Origin: JBGPIT01 sp041485125
GTDB taxonomy: Bacteria; Desulfobacterota; Binatia; UTPRO1
Assembly: GCA_041485125.1 (NCBI GenBank)
Contig: JBGPIT010000023.1
Coordinates: forward strand, 1 to 26,112
Direction of reading: 5' to 3'
Length of the DNA: 26,112 bases
In this document: in pieces, positions 8,012 to 15,479 of the stretch
How the letters are laid out: each line of letters opens with the position of its first letter
Position numbering within the stretch: position 1 is the first letter of the stretch
The notes under the pieces: model-generated
Told to the model about the DNA's origin: nothing
The model's database searches: none
Seen by the model: the letters and a program-made list of their open reading frames with translations, nothing else
Program-made: the position numbers and the translations under genes

Positions 8012-8572
8012 ATGCGAAAAATCTTCATGCTCGTCGCTCTGACCGTCGCCGGCTCGATCATCGCCGCGACCAACGCCCACGCCTTCCTCAACCAACCGAC
8101 CAAGGGCAAGAACTTCAAGGTGAACCTCATGACCGCGTACGAGCCCTGCACGGTGCCGAACGCGATGACCGACGACGGCTTTGACGCGTGCACGCCGCCG
8201 GTGCGGTCGAATCCGACCTGCGGCTTCGACGGCGGTCTCGGCAAGGTGCAGCTGAAGTCGCTCACCGTCGGCAACGCCGCTTTCCGCATCAAGGTGACGG
8301 GCCTCGACAATACCTGTGAAGGCGAGACGGTCAACTTCTTCATCACTTTCCGGAAGACCGGCGTGCACTGCGGACTCGCCGAGTGCACGATGGTGACGGT
8401 CGTCGGCCAGCCGCTCGGCTCGTGCTCGGTGCAGAACTCTCTCTGCTCGACCGCTGGTTCGCTCTTCCTGCCAGGCGGCGCCGACCAAGGGCAGGTCGAG
8501 ATCCTCGAGGTATACGCCGAGGTGAACGGCGCCCGCACCTTCAACATGGGACTCATCACGAAGCGCCCGTAG
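8012..8572 (+). CDS. Small exported protein with eight cysteines, unknown function
   Basis: A 186-aa product beginning MRKIFMLVALTVAGSIIA, a classical signal peptide with an AHA cleavage site at about residue 24. The mature chain of ~162 residues has eight cysteines (46, 60, 70, 102, 120, 125, 138, 145), an even number consistent with four disulfides, and alternating short beta-strand-like stretches (KVQLKSLTVG, AAFRIKVTGL, EGETVNFFITF, GQVEILEVYAEV) that suggest a beta-sandwich. I do not recognise a family. It has a near-ideal ribosome binding site, so it may be well expressed. It stands alone: upstream is a 238-bp region with the double hairpin, downstream a 91-bp convergent gap. Its high Cys load fits the oxidising periplasm served by the DsbD/redoxin genes later in the window. 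Confidence 0.85.
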   Translation: MRKIFMLVALTVAGSIIAATNAHAFLNQPTKGKNFKVNLMTAYEPCTVPNAMTDDGFDACTPPVRSNPTCGFDGGLGKVQLKSLTVGNAAFRIKVTGLDNTCEGETVNFFITFRKTGVHCGLAECTMVTVVGQPLGSCSVQNSLCSTAGSLFLPGGADQGQVEILEVYAEVNGARTFNMGLITKRP

Positions 8573-8616
8573 CCGTTTCGAGTCGCGCGCGCGCTTTCGG
8601 CGGCCTGCGAGCCGCA

Positions 8617-8632
8617 GACGGCGCGCGCCGTC
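8617..8632. terminator. 16-bp perfect palindrome in a convergent gap
   Basis: GACGGCGCGCGCCGTC is a perfect inverted repeat between the exported 8-Cys gene and the convergent ATP-grasp gene. Its position suggests a two-way terminator hairpin, though no T-run follows on either strand. A smaller 5-bp stem (GCGGC/GCCGC, 8600-8615) precedes it. Confidence 0.35.
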
Positions 8633-8663
8633 GCCGAGCGCGCCGCGCACGGCGACCGTCGCG

Positions 8664-9635
8664 TCAGCCGCGCGAGGGGCGCTCACCGCGCAGGCGACGC
8701 AAGATCCTCCGACCTCCGAAGCGTACCGCGGCGGCTCGGCGGCGGAGCGCCTCGCCCGCCGCCGACACGCCGTCGAGCTCTCGCCACGCCGGCTCGAGCA
8801 TCGCGGCGAAGCGCGCGTGCACGTCCTCGCGCGGCCGGCGCTCGACCGACGGCCACACGATCGTCGGGTTGGTGTTGATCTCCCACACCTCGAGGCCCCC
8901 GGGCGCGAGGCCGTAGTCGATCCGACCGTAGTCGATCCGCGCCGCCGTGAAGATCGCGCGCAGCTCGCGCTCGTGAGGGTTGGTGTCCAGATACGCGAGC
9001 TCCTCACGCAGCAGCTCGGCGTTCACGAGCTGCCAGCTCTTCACGTGCCAGTCGCGGCTGAAGAAGACGTGCCGTGGAACGATGCGGTCGCCGACGATGA
9101 AGGCCGAGTACTTGCGATACAGGCCGGTCGCGTCGGCGGTGTCGGCGAACTCGACGATGATCGTCGCGTCGAGCGAGACGCCGGTGCGGCGCAGGCGCGC
9201 GACGGCGGCGTCGAGCTCGGCCGGCGTCGACAGCAACGACGTCAGCGCGCCGAGGTGGTCGTTCTCGGCGCGCAAGAAAACCGGATAGCGCTCGACGGCC
9301 GCCGCGTCCGCCAGGCGGTACACGTTGAATCGACTCTGCCCATGCTCGTAACGCGTCCGCAGCAACGCGAAGCGCCGGAGCGAGCGGGTGGGATGGTTGA
9401 GGACGCGGCAGCCGCGGTCGGCGAGCTCTCGCGCCCGCGCCGCCGCCCGCTCGCGCTCGGTGTCGGTGAGCAGCTCGAGGTCGGCGAGCACGTACGTGCC
9501 GGCGCGGAGGCGCTTGGCGCGAAGGAATCGCTCATAGCGCATCGGCCATAGGATCCCCGTAGCCGTGGACCCATATCCGCGCAGATACGATTCGATCGTG
9601 TACTCGTTCTGGCGAGTCGTCAGGAAGAAAATCAC
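8664..9635 (-). CDS. ATP-grasp family enzyme (RimK/GshB-like order)
   Basis: A 323-aa cytoplasmic protein. The C-terminal half shows the ATP-grasp catalytic signature: TIIVEFADT (159-167), YRKYSAFIVGDRIVPRH (173-189), then RIDYGRIDYG (233-242) and EVWEINTNPT (249-258), where Glu and Asn would bind Mg-ATP. The N-terminal half has YPVFLRAENDH (117-127) at the place of the first nucleotide-binding strand; the glycine-rich loop is weak. ATP-grasp enzymes join a carboxylate to an amine or thiol via an acyl phosphate, often in peptide natural products. The start is a GTG at 9635, giving MIFFLTTRQNEYTIESYL as first strand. It is divergent from the HExxH gene across 92 bp, so the two are probably regulated together. 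The substrate is unknown. Confidence 0.75.
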   Translation of the reverse strand: MIFFLTTRQNEYTIESYLRGYGSTATGILWPMRYERFLRAKRLRAGTYVLADLELLTDTERERAAARARELADRGCRVLNHPTRSLRRFALLRTRYEHGQSRFNVYRLADAAAVERYPVFLRAENDHLGALTSLLSTPAELDAAVARLRRTGVSLDATIIVEFADTADATGLYRKYSAFIVGDRIVPRHVFFSRDWHVKSWQLVNAELLREELAYLDTNPHERELRAIFTAARIDYGRIDYGLAPGGLEVWEINTNPTIVWPSVERRPREDVHARFAAMLEPAWRELDGVSAAGEALRRRAAAVRFGGRRILRRLRGERPSRG

Positions 9636-9668
9636 GAGCCGATGCTCTCGCGCGTCGCAGAGAAAAAC

Positions 9669-9696
9669 TTGTCGGTGGCGGCCGGACCGTTATACA
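9669..9696 (+). promoter_or_regulatory. Sigma-70-like promoter of the HExxH operon
   Basis: TTGTCG (9669-9674), a 16-bp spacer and TATACA (9691-9696) lie just before the HExxH gene. Predicted transcription start is near 9703, leaving a ~25-nt leader with AAGGGGG (9710-9716) as a somewhat distant Shine-Dalgarno for the TTG at 9728. It lies in the 92-bp divergent gap with the ATP-grasp gene. Confidence 0.5.
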
Positions 9697-9727
9697 GTCG
9701 CGCGCCCCGAAGGGGGAACCGCCCAAC

Positions 9728-11188
9728 TTGCTCGCGCCCTTGCCCAGCCCCGCCCGCGACCGGCCCGCGATCGATGCCGTCGATCTGCTGTGGACGAGCC
9801 GCGACGTCCTGCGTACGCCGAACCAGCACGCGCTGGCGACGTGGGCGGCGCTGCGCGCGACGCTCACGCGCCGTCGTCATTTGCACGGAAGCGAGCAGGC
9901 GTTCCTCGACCTCTGCGCGCGCGTCGATGCCGTGGATCGCGTCGCGTTCGAGGCCGTGTGGTCGGAGCCGCGCACGTACTGGTGGACGCTGGTCGCGCAG
10001 CAGCTCGCCGATGCCTGCGCCGGCGGCGGGACGCTCGGGTCGGCGGCGACACGGTATTGCGACGCGATCGCGGAGACCGATCGCGGCCGCGCGCTAGCGC
10101 GGCACCTCGACCACTTCCAAACTTTCGCGCTCGGGATCGCCTGCCGCACCGGCGCCGATTGGCCGCTCGAGCGGCCGCTCGCCGTCGGAAGGACGCTCGC
10201 AATTCCCGGCACGCGCTGGCTGCTCGAGGCCGAGTCGCCGATCCGCGTGCTCGGTTTCGTCGACCGTCGCGTGTCGGTCGCGCTCGGTGACGCCGCACCC
10301 GTCGCGCTGCCGTTGGTCGACGGATCGGCGGCGGGCGGCGTGACGCTCCACGCCTCCCCGATCGCGCGGCACGGCGCGTGTGAGGTGCGGCTGAGTCCCC
10401 ACGCCTTCGACGTCCCCGGTCTCACGATGGTGGAGCCGGCGCTGCGTGCCGGCGTCGCGTTTCAGGCGGAGCACCTTCCGCTCGTCGAGCAGACGCTGAC
10501 GACGATCGCCCATCACGCGCCGGAGATCTTCGTGCCCTTCGCGGCGATGATCCGCGTCATCGCGCTCAAGCCCCGGCGCGCCGGATCCTACGACGATCTC
10601 AGCGAGCCCGAGCTGCCCGGCTCGTTCATCGCGAGCGCGATCCCGAACCGCCTCGAGCTCGCGGACCACTTCATTCACGAGCTGCAGCACAACCGGCTCT
10701 CGTGCGTCGAGGAGCTCGGACCGCTCTTCGACGCCGCCCGCGGCGACGCGTTCGGCGACGCACGCTACTACTCGCCGTGGCGCGAGAAGCTCCGCGCCTT
10801 GTACGGGATCTTTCACGGCGTCTATGTCTACGTCGCGCTCGGGCGGTACTGGCTCCGCGTCTACCAAGACGCCGACCTCGACGCGCGCGACCGGCCCTAC
10901 GCGCTCGATCGCGTCCTGCGCATCCCGGCGCAGCTCGGCTTGGCGACCGCCGTGCTCCGCCGGCACGCCAACCTCGCACCGCTCGGCCGAGCGGTCCTCG
11001 ATCAGCTCGAGCACGACGTCGCCGCGCTGCGTGCGGACGTCGCACGCGCGGCGCTACCCGACGACGCCCCCGCGCTCTCCCTGACCGACGACGGCGGCTA
11101 CGCGCCGGAGCGCAGCGAGGTCGACGGAAGCCCGCTCACCGTCCGCGCCTCGGTGCGCGCGCACGCGCGACGGAACGACGTGCACTGA
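9728..11188 (+). CDS. HExxH-motif putative peptide-modifying enzyme (paralogue 1)
   Basis: A 486-aa protein with FIHELQHNRLS; the HExxH motif is at residues 317-321. A further His363 lies in GIFHGVYVYV, 46 residues on, and may be a third metal ligand. It matches the HExxH family found in RiPP clusters (TIGR04267-like), some members of which are reported to be alpha-ketoglutarate-dependent peptide beta-hydroxylases rather than peptidases. The paralogue at 20978-22438 has the same length, the same HExxH-to-His spacing, and shared blocks (EFLDL/AFLDL, YSPWRE, GIFH..YVYV). The start is a TTG at 9728; the paralogue's N-terminus aligns from about residue 15 (LLW). It heads a tight operon with the DapF-like and ATP-grasp genes (5-nt gap, then a 4-nt overlap). 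A metallopeptidase role cannot be excluded. Confidence 0.75.
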   Translation: MLAPLPSPARDRPAIDAVDLLWTSRDVLRTPNQHALATWAALRATLTRRRHLHGSEQAFLDLCARVDAVDRVAFEAVWSEPRTYWWTLVAQQLADACAGGGTLGSAATRYCDAIAETDRGRALARHLDHFQTFALGIACRTGADWPLERPLAVGRTLAIPGTRWLLEAESPIRVLGFVDRRVSVALGDAAPVALPLVDGSAAGGVTLHASPIARHGACEVRLSPHAFDVPGLTMVEPALRAGVAFQAEHLPLVEQTLTTIAHHAPEIFVPFAAMIRVIALKPRRAGSYDDLSEPELPGSFIASAIPNRLELADHFIHELQHNRLSCVEELGPLFDAARGDAFGDARYYSPWREKLRALYGIFHGVYVYVALGRYWLRVYQDADLDARDRPYALDRVLRIPAQLGLATAVLRRHANLAPLGRAVLDQLEHDVAALRADVARAALPDDAPALSLTDDGGYAPERSEVDGSPLTVRASVRAHARRNDVH

Positions 11189-11193
11189 CGTCC

Positions 11194-12201
11194 ATGGCCC
11201 ATCCACAGCCATCCCGCGATGCTGCCCGCCGCGACGCTCCCCGGCGCGCGCCGGCGCCGCATGACCAAGGATCGGCCGACGATGCGCGCGTGTTCCGCAC
11301 CCGTCAGCTCGGCGACGGACCGCACGTCGTCCGCACCTCGGGCACGGTGGTGCGATCCGCGACCGGCCTTCTGCGGTTGCCCTTCGAGGACGCGATCCGC
11401 CACGCCGAAACCGACCCGCCACCCGACTGCGCGCGCGGCAAGGTCGCGATCGTCGCGCAGAGCGCCGGCGAGTTGGGGGCGGTCTGCTACCAGGTCTCCG
11501 ACTGCCGGACGCAGGCGCACGTCGTCGCCTGCTGCAACGCGACCGCCGCGGCCGCGGCGGCGCTCGGCGCCGACGCCGACGTCGGCGAGCACCTCACGCT
11601 CGCGGTGACGCTCCCCCGCGTCCATCCCATCCGGGTCGAGGCTCGGGTGTCGCATCCCCACCGAACGTCGGCGGATACCGATTTCGCATCGATCCGGCGA
11701 CGGACGGTCGAGCAGCGCTGGCGCGAGGTGCCGTTCGCGATCCACGCGCAAGCGCGCATCGACGGGCGCAGCTGCGTCGTCTGCGCGAGCCCGTTGAACG
11801 ACTACCTGGTGATCCGCACCCGAGCGGGCGAGGACGCCGCCGACTTTCCCGTCGACGAGGCGGTGGCGCTCTGGCGGCGCTTCGGCCTCGACCGCGCGCC
11901 GCTGCTCTCGCGGATGGCGGTGGTGCAGGCGGACGCGCTCGTGCCGCGCGCGAAGTTCTTCACCTGCGGTGATCGCGCCCATCCCTCGGCGCCGCTCACC
12001 GGTCTCGCCGTCCTCGCCTTCAGCGCGCAGCGCCTGCGCTGGCGCACCCTCGCGGCCGCCGGCCGCGTCGCGACGGCGACCGGCATCATGGCGTTGCCGC
12101 GCGTCGAGCGGCGGGCGAACGACACCGCGGACATCGTCTTTCCCGCGCTCGTCGTCGAGCTCGACGCGAGCCGCGCGACGCACCAACGAGCGCGGGCATG
12201 A
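11194..12201 (+). CDS. DapF/PrpF-like epimerase-fold protein (tentative)
   Basis: A 335-aa protein that I assign tentatively. YQVSDCRTQAHVVACCNATAAAAAAL (split: YQVSDCRTQAHV at 99-110, then VACCNATAAAAAAL at 111-124) resembles the half-domain motif of DapF/PrpF/PhzF proteins, where a strand leads to Cys-(G)-N-(A/G) and a small-residue helix. The second half has FFTCGDRAHPSAPLTGLAVLAF (pieces at 255-276), resembling the matching second-domain turn. In DapF two cysteines act as acid/base; here Cys113/Cys114 exist in the first site but the second site has no Cys after HPSAPLTG, so a DapF reaction is unlikely and a PrpF/PhzF-like isomerase is possible. The ATG at 11194 is 5 nt after the HExxH stop; a GTG at 11290 would remove a disordered 32-residue leader. 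It overlaps the next gene by ATGA. Confidence 0.5.
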   Translation: MAHPQPSRDAARRDAPRRAPAPHDQGSADDARVFRTRQLGDGPHVVRTSGTVVRSATGLLRLPFEDAIRHAETDPPPDCARGKVAIVAQSAGELGAVCYQVSDCRTQAHVVACCNATAAAAAALGADADVGEHLTLAVTLPRVHPIRVEARVSHPHRTSADTDFASIRRRTVEQRWREVPFAIHAQARIDGRSCVVCASPLNDYLVIRTRAGEDAADFPVDEAVALWRRFGLDRAPLLSRMAVVQADALVPRAKFFTCGDRAHPSAPLTGLAVLAFSAQRLRWRTLAAAGRVATATGIMALPRVERRANDTADIVFPALVVELDASRATHQRARA

Positions 12202-13607
12202 CGTCGGACCACGACCGGCTGCTACGCATCGTCTTCTCGGAGCTGAACGACATCGAGGAATGGAAGCTCGGCGATCCGGAGCGCGCCCGCGCCAAGGGCT
12301 ACCCGCGCACCTACGCCGCCGAGGTCGTCGACGACTACGGGATCATCTTCGTCGACGTCACGCTCGAAGCGGACACCGGACGCGTCGTGTGCCACGAGGT
12401 GAACGGCCCGAACGCGGTCGGCTCCGACGCCCTCACCGGCGAGAGCACGTCGCGCGCCGACAACGAAGCGCGCCAAGCGGCACGCTGTACCCGCGCGCTC
12501 GGACTCATCGGCGCCGACGGACGGCTCGCCCGTCCCGTCGTGTCGGTGCACGCGCACCAGCACTGGAGCGCCTTCCGCACCGGCGGCGAGTTCTACCCGC
12601 GCGTCGGGCGCTTCGCGGCACTGCTCGAACGACATCTCCCGCGGAACCCGGTGTGTCTCCGCGGCGCCGGTGAGGCGCTCGGCGACGAGCGCATCGCCGC
12701 CGTGGTCGGCGACGTGCCCGCGGTCGCGGCGGGTCTCCACGTCGATCCGGCGAGCGGCCGCTTCGTGTATCAAGGACGTCCGGTCATCTTCGCCGGCAAT
12801 CCGAACCTGGTGCCCGAGCTCACGCGCATCGGCCGGGTGCGCTGGGACGATCGACGCCGCGTCGACGTGGACACGCGTCCGTTCCACGCCTGGCGGCTGC
12901 TGCACACGTTTCACGACAAGGCGCTGCAGCAACGCTTGCTCGACGGCACGGGCGTCGCCCCGCTCCGCCATTTCGAAGCCTGGACGATCGACGAGGCGCT
13001 GCGGCGGGCGCGGGCGATGCTCGCCGGCGGAGCGGTCGTGCTGAAGCCGAACGGCGGCAGTGGCGGCGCCGGCGTCCACGTCGTCGTCGCCGGGATGCGC
13101 GACCAGGGGATCGGCGCCCGTCTCGCCGCCGTCGTCGCCGACTACGTCCGGAAGTACGGTGAGAACGCCGAGTCCGTGCTCTTCCCGATCCGCGGCTTCG
13201 AGTTCGTCCGCTCGACCAACTACCCGATGCCGGACGGCGGCCGCATGTGGGACCTCCGCATCGCAGTGCAGCTCGCGCCCGGCGTCGCGAGCGTCTACCC
13301 GGTCTCGATCCGGGTTGCGCCGGCGCCCTTCGACCCGGCGACTTTCCATCTCGATCGCGACCAGTGGGTGTCGAACGTGAGCGGCCGCGCCACCTCGTTC
13401 CTCGCCTCCGGCATGGACGACGAGGCGCTCGGCGCGGTCGGCATGACACCCGAGAAGCTCGACGACGTCTTCCAGGCCTGCGTCGAGTGGACCGTCAAGG
13501 CGTGGGACGCGTCGATGCGGGCCGACGCCGCCGGCAGCCTCGCGTACGAGGACGAGTGCGAGCGCGCCGACGCCGCGTTCTACCCGCGGCACAAGTTCCG
13601 GATGTGA
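12198..13607 (+). CDS. ATP-grasp enzyme with apparently permuted motif order
   Basis: A 469-aa protein. The glycine-rich ATP-binding loop is clear: VVLKPNGGSGGAGVHVVV (280-297). It is followed by MWDLRIAVQL (350-359, the D-L-R of the family) and WVSNVSGR (390-397). The expected final motif (E-x-N after a G-x-D-v strand) is missing at the C-terminus, which ends in a helix and a Tyr/Arg-rich tail. Instead GIIFVDVTLEADTGRVV (48-64) and CHEVNGPNAVGS (65-76), near the N-terminus, look exactly like that catalytic segment. This suggests a circularly permuted ATP-grasp fold, as known for eukaryotic glutathione synthetase. Expected chemistry is carboxylate-amine ligation using ATP. ATG at 12198 overlaps the stop of the DapF-like gene (ATGA), implying translational coupling and a joint pathway. 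Confidence 0.75.
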   Translation: MTSDHDRLLRIVFSELNDIEEWKLGDPERARAKGYPRTYAAEVVDDYGIIFVDVTLEADTGRVVCHEVNGPNAVGSDALTGESTSRADNEARQAARCTRALGLIGADGRLARPVVSVHAHQHWSAFRTGGEFYPRVGRFAALLERHLPRNPVCLRGAGEALGDERIAAVVGDVPAVAAGLHVDPASGRFVYQGRPVIFAGNPNLVPELTRIGRVRWDDRRRVDVDTRPFHAWRLLHTFHDKALQQRLLDGTGVAPLRHFEAWTIDEALRRARAMLAGGAVVLKPNGGSGGAGVHVVVAGMRDQGIGARLAAVVADYVRKYGENAESVLFPIRGFEFVRSTNYPMPDGGRMWDLRIAVQLAPGVASVYPVSIRVAPAPFDPATFHLDRDQWVSNVSGRATSFLASGMDDEALGAVGMTPEKLDDVFQACVEWTVKAWDASMRADAAGSLAYEDECERADAAFYPRHKFRM

Positions 13608-13609
13608 GC

Positions 13610-14275
13610 ATGCCGGAGCACGACGCGAAGAAGCGGGTGACGACGCGCTACCCCGTCCTGCCGGTCTTCGTCGAGCGCTGGAGCCCGCGGAGCTTCGAGG
13701 ACAAGGCCGTCGAGCCCGCCAAGCTCCGCAGCATGTTCGAAGCGGCGCGCCTCGCGCCCTCCGCGCACAACACCCAGCCGGCCCGGTTCGTCCTGACGCG
13801 GAAGGACCGCGGCGACGCGTACCAGCGGCTCTTCGACTGCTTGAGCGACGGCAATCGCGAGTGGGCGCACTCGGCGCCGGTCCTCGTCCTCGCCGCGGCC
13901 CCGCGCGAGCGCTTCAGCCCGGTCGCCGAGGCGATGGTGCCGTACCCGCATTGCATGCACGACCTCGGCCTCGCGGTGATGTCGTTCATCCTGCAAGGCC
14001 GCGCGCTCGGCCTCTACTCGCACCCGATGGCGGGCTTCGACCCGGATCTAGCGCGCGAGGCGTTCACGATCCCGCCGCTCTTCGAGCCGATGGTGGTCGT
14101 CGCGGTCGGCTACCTCGGCGAGGCCGACGAGCTCTCGGACTCGCTCCGCGTCCGCGAGCTCGCGCCGCGCACGCGCCAGCCCGTCGACGCGCACGTCTTC
14201 GAGGGCACCTGGGGTGAGGCGTCGTCACTCTTCGCCGACGACGCTCCCGCCGCCGCCCGCGGCTCGGCTCGCTGA
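13610..14275 (+). CDS. Nitroreductase-family FMN-dependent oxidoreductase
   Basis: A 221-aa flavoprotein. RWSPRSFED at 23-31 is the usual N-terminal FMN-phosphate motif, and RLAPSAHNTQPARFVL at 47-62 is the second conserved block (S51, N54, Q56). VAVGYLGEADE at 164-174 closes the fold. The family reduces nitro groups, quinones or enones, and related folds act as dehydrogenases on azolines in RiPP pathways, so a tailoring role with the upstream cluster is possible but unproven. The ATG at 13610 begins 2 nt after the ATP-grasp stop; the frame is open far upstream but this ATG gives the expected family N-terminus. No separate promoter is seen, so it is probably the last gene of the HExxH operon. 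Confidence 0.85.
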   Translation: MPEHDAKKRVTTRYPVLPVFVERWSPRSFEDKAVEPAKLRSMFEAARLAPSAHNTQPARFVLTRKDRGDAYQRLFDCLSDGNREWAHSAPVLVLAAAPRERFSPVAEAMVPYPHCMHDLGLAVMSFILQGRALGLYSHPMAGFDPDLAREAFTIPPLFEPMVVVAVGYLGEADELSDSLRVRELAPRTRQPVDAHVFEGTWGEASSLFADDAPAAARGSAR

Positions 14276-14285
14276 GCCACTCGGC

Positions 14286-14315
14286 TTGCAACAAGTCGTC
14301 GCGCGGTCCTATAGG
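14286..14315 (+). promoter_or_regulatory. Promoter of the DUF2855-dehydrogenase pair, likely leaderless
   Basis: TTGCAA (14286-14291), 18 bp, TATAGG (14310-14315). The predicted start of transcription (about 14322-14324) falls on or beside the ATG at 14324, and no Shine-Dalgarno precedes that ATG. Confidence 0.45.
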
Positions 14316-14323
14316 CCATCCCA

Positions 14324-15478
14324 ATGGCAGACACGCAGAACGTCGAGCTCCTCGTCCGTGAAGGTCGGCTCGAGGAGTTTCGCTTCGTCGAATCGCCGGC
14401 GCCCTCCGAGGCGGAGCTGCGGCCGAACGAGCTGCTCGTGCAGGTCGAGAAGTTCGGCTTCAGCGCCAACAACATCACCTACGCGGTGATCGGCCGGACG
14501 TTTCGCTACTTCGAGTTCTTTCCGGCCAAGGACGAGGGTTGGGGGAAGGTCCCCGTGTGGGGCATGGGCCGAGTCGCGCTCTCGCGCCATCCCGAGCTGC
14601 CGGCCGGCATGCGGATGTACGGCTACTTCCCGCTCGCGCGCTACGTGACCTTGCTGGCAGGAAAGCTCGGGCCGGGCGGCTTCGAGGTCGACCGCGGCAC
14701 GCTGCCCGCGGTCTACAACCGCTACGCGCCGGTCGATCGCGACCCCTTCCACCTGCCGGCGCAGGAAGATCAGATGATGCTCTTCCGGCCGCTCTTCTTG
14801 ACGAGCTTCCTCCTCGACGACTACCTGGCCGAGGGCCACGACTACTTCGGCGCCGACGCCGTCGTGATCACGAGCGCGTCCGCGAAGACGTCCTTCGGCC
14901 TGGCGTTCATGCTCGCGCGGCGGAAGGCCGCCGGCGCGAACGGACGGCGCGTCGAGGTCGTCGGCCTCACCTCGCGCCGGAACGCGCCGTTCGTGGAGTC
15001 GCTCGGTCTCTACGACCGCGTCCTCACCTACGAGGCGCTCACCACCCTGTCGCCCGACCTCCGCGTCGTCGCCGTCGACGTCGCCGGCGATCCGGCGACG
15101 CTCGCGAAGCTCCAGGATCACCTCGGCGACAATCTGAAGGCGAACGTCCTCGTCGGCATCTCGCATTGGGACAAGTCGGCGGCGGCAAGCGGCGGAAGCC
15201 CCGCCGACCTCGCGCAGGACGGGCGCACGCAGTTCTTCTTCGCACCGGCGTGGTTCGAGCAGCGCCAGCGCGACTGGGGTATGCCGCGCGTGATCGAGAC
15301 CACCACCGGCGCCTGGCGAGCGTTCATGGACGGCGTCGACCGGCGCTGTCGCGTCGTCTACGGCAGCGGCACCGATGCCGTCGCCGCGGCGTACCGCGCG
15401 CTGTTGAAAGGCGAGCAGCAACCCGACCAAGGCCGCGTCCTCTCGCTCTGGAACGACGCCTTCGGGAAGAGCCGCTGA
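14324..15478 (+). CDS. DUF2855 family protein (MDR-like reductase fold)
   Basis: A 384-aa cytoplasmic protein of the DUF2855 family. Typical blocks are KFGFSANNITYAVIG (43-57), VWGMGRV (78-84), MYGYFPLARYV (98-108), LFRPLFLTSFLLDD (153-166) and VVITSASAKTSFGLAFML (180-197). The last looks like the nucleotide-binding turn of medium-chain reductases with Ser-Ala-Ser-Ala-Lys-Thr in place of the glycine loop. No reaction is established for the family; it is commonly considered a distant quinone-oxidoreductase/enoyl-reductase relative. It stands 48 nt downstream of the nitroreductase gene with its own likely promoter, and its TGA is followed after one base by the dehydrogenase ATG, so the two are coupled and may act on the same pathway. 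Confidence 0.85.
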   Translation: MADTQNVELLVREGRLEEFRFVESPAPSEAELRPNELLVQVEKFGFSANNITYAVIGRTFRYFEFFPAKDEGWGKVPVWGMGRVALSRHPELPAGMRMYGYFPLARYVTLLAGKLGPGGFEVDRGTLPAVYNRYAPVDRDPFHLPAQEDQMMLFRPLFLTSFLLDDYLAEGHDYFGADAVVITSASAKTSFGLAFMLARRKAAGANGRRVEVVGLTSRRNAPFVESLGLYDRVLTYEALTTLSPDLRVVAVDVAGDPATLAKLQDHLGDNLKANVLVGISHWDKSAAASGGSPADLAQDGRTQFFFAPAWFEQRQRDWGMPRVIETTTGAWRAFMDGVDRRCRVVYGSGTDAVAAAYRALLKGEQQPDQGRVLSLWNDAFGKSR

Positions 15479-15479
15479 T

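Noticed and set aside
10702..11193. Long upstream extension of the DapF-like frame
   Set aside because: The upstream part is a frame-shifted Arg-rich shadow of the HExxH gene; the real gene begins at 11194 or 11290.
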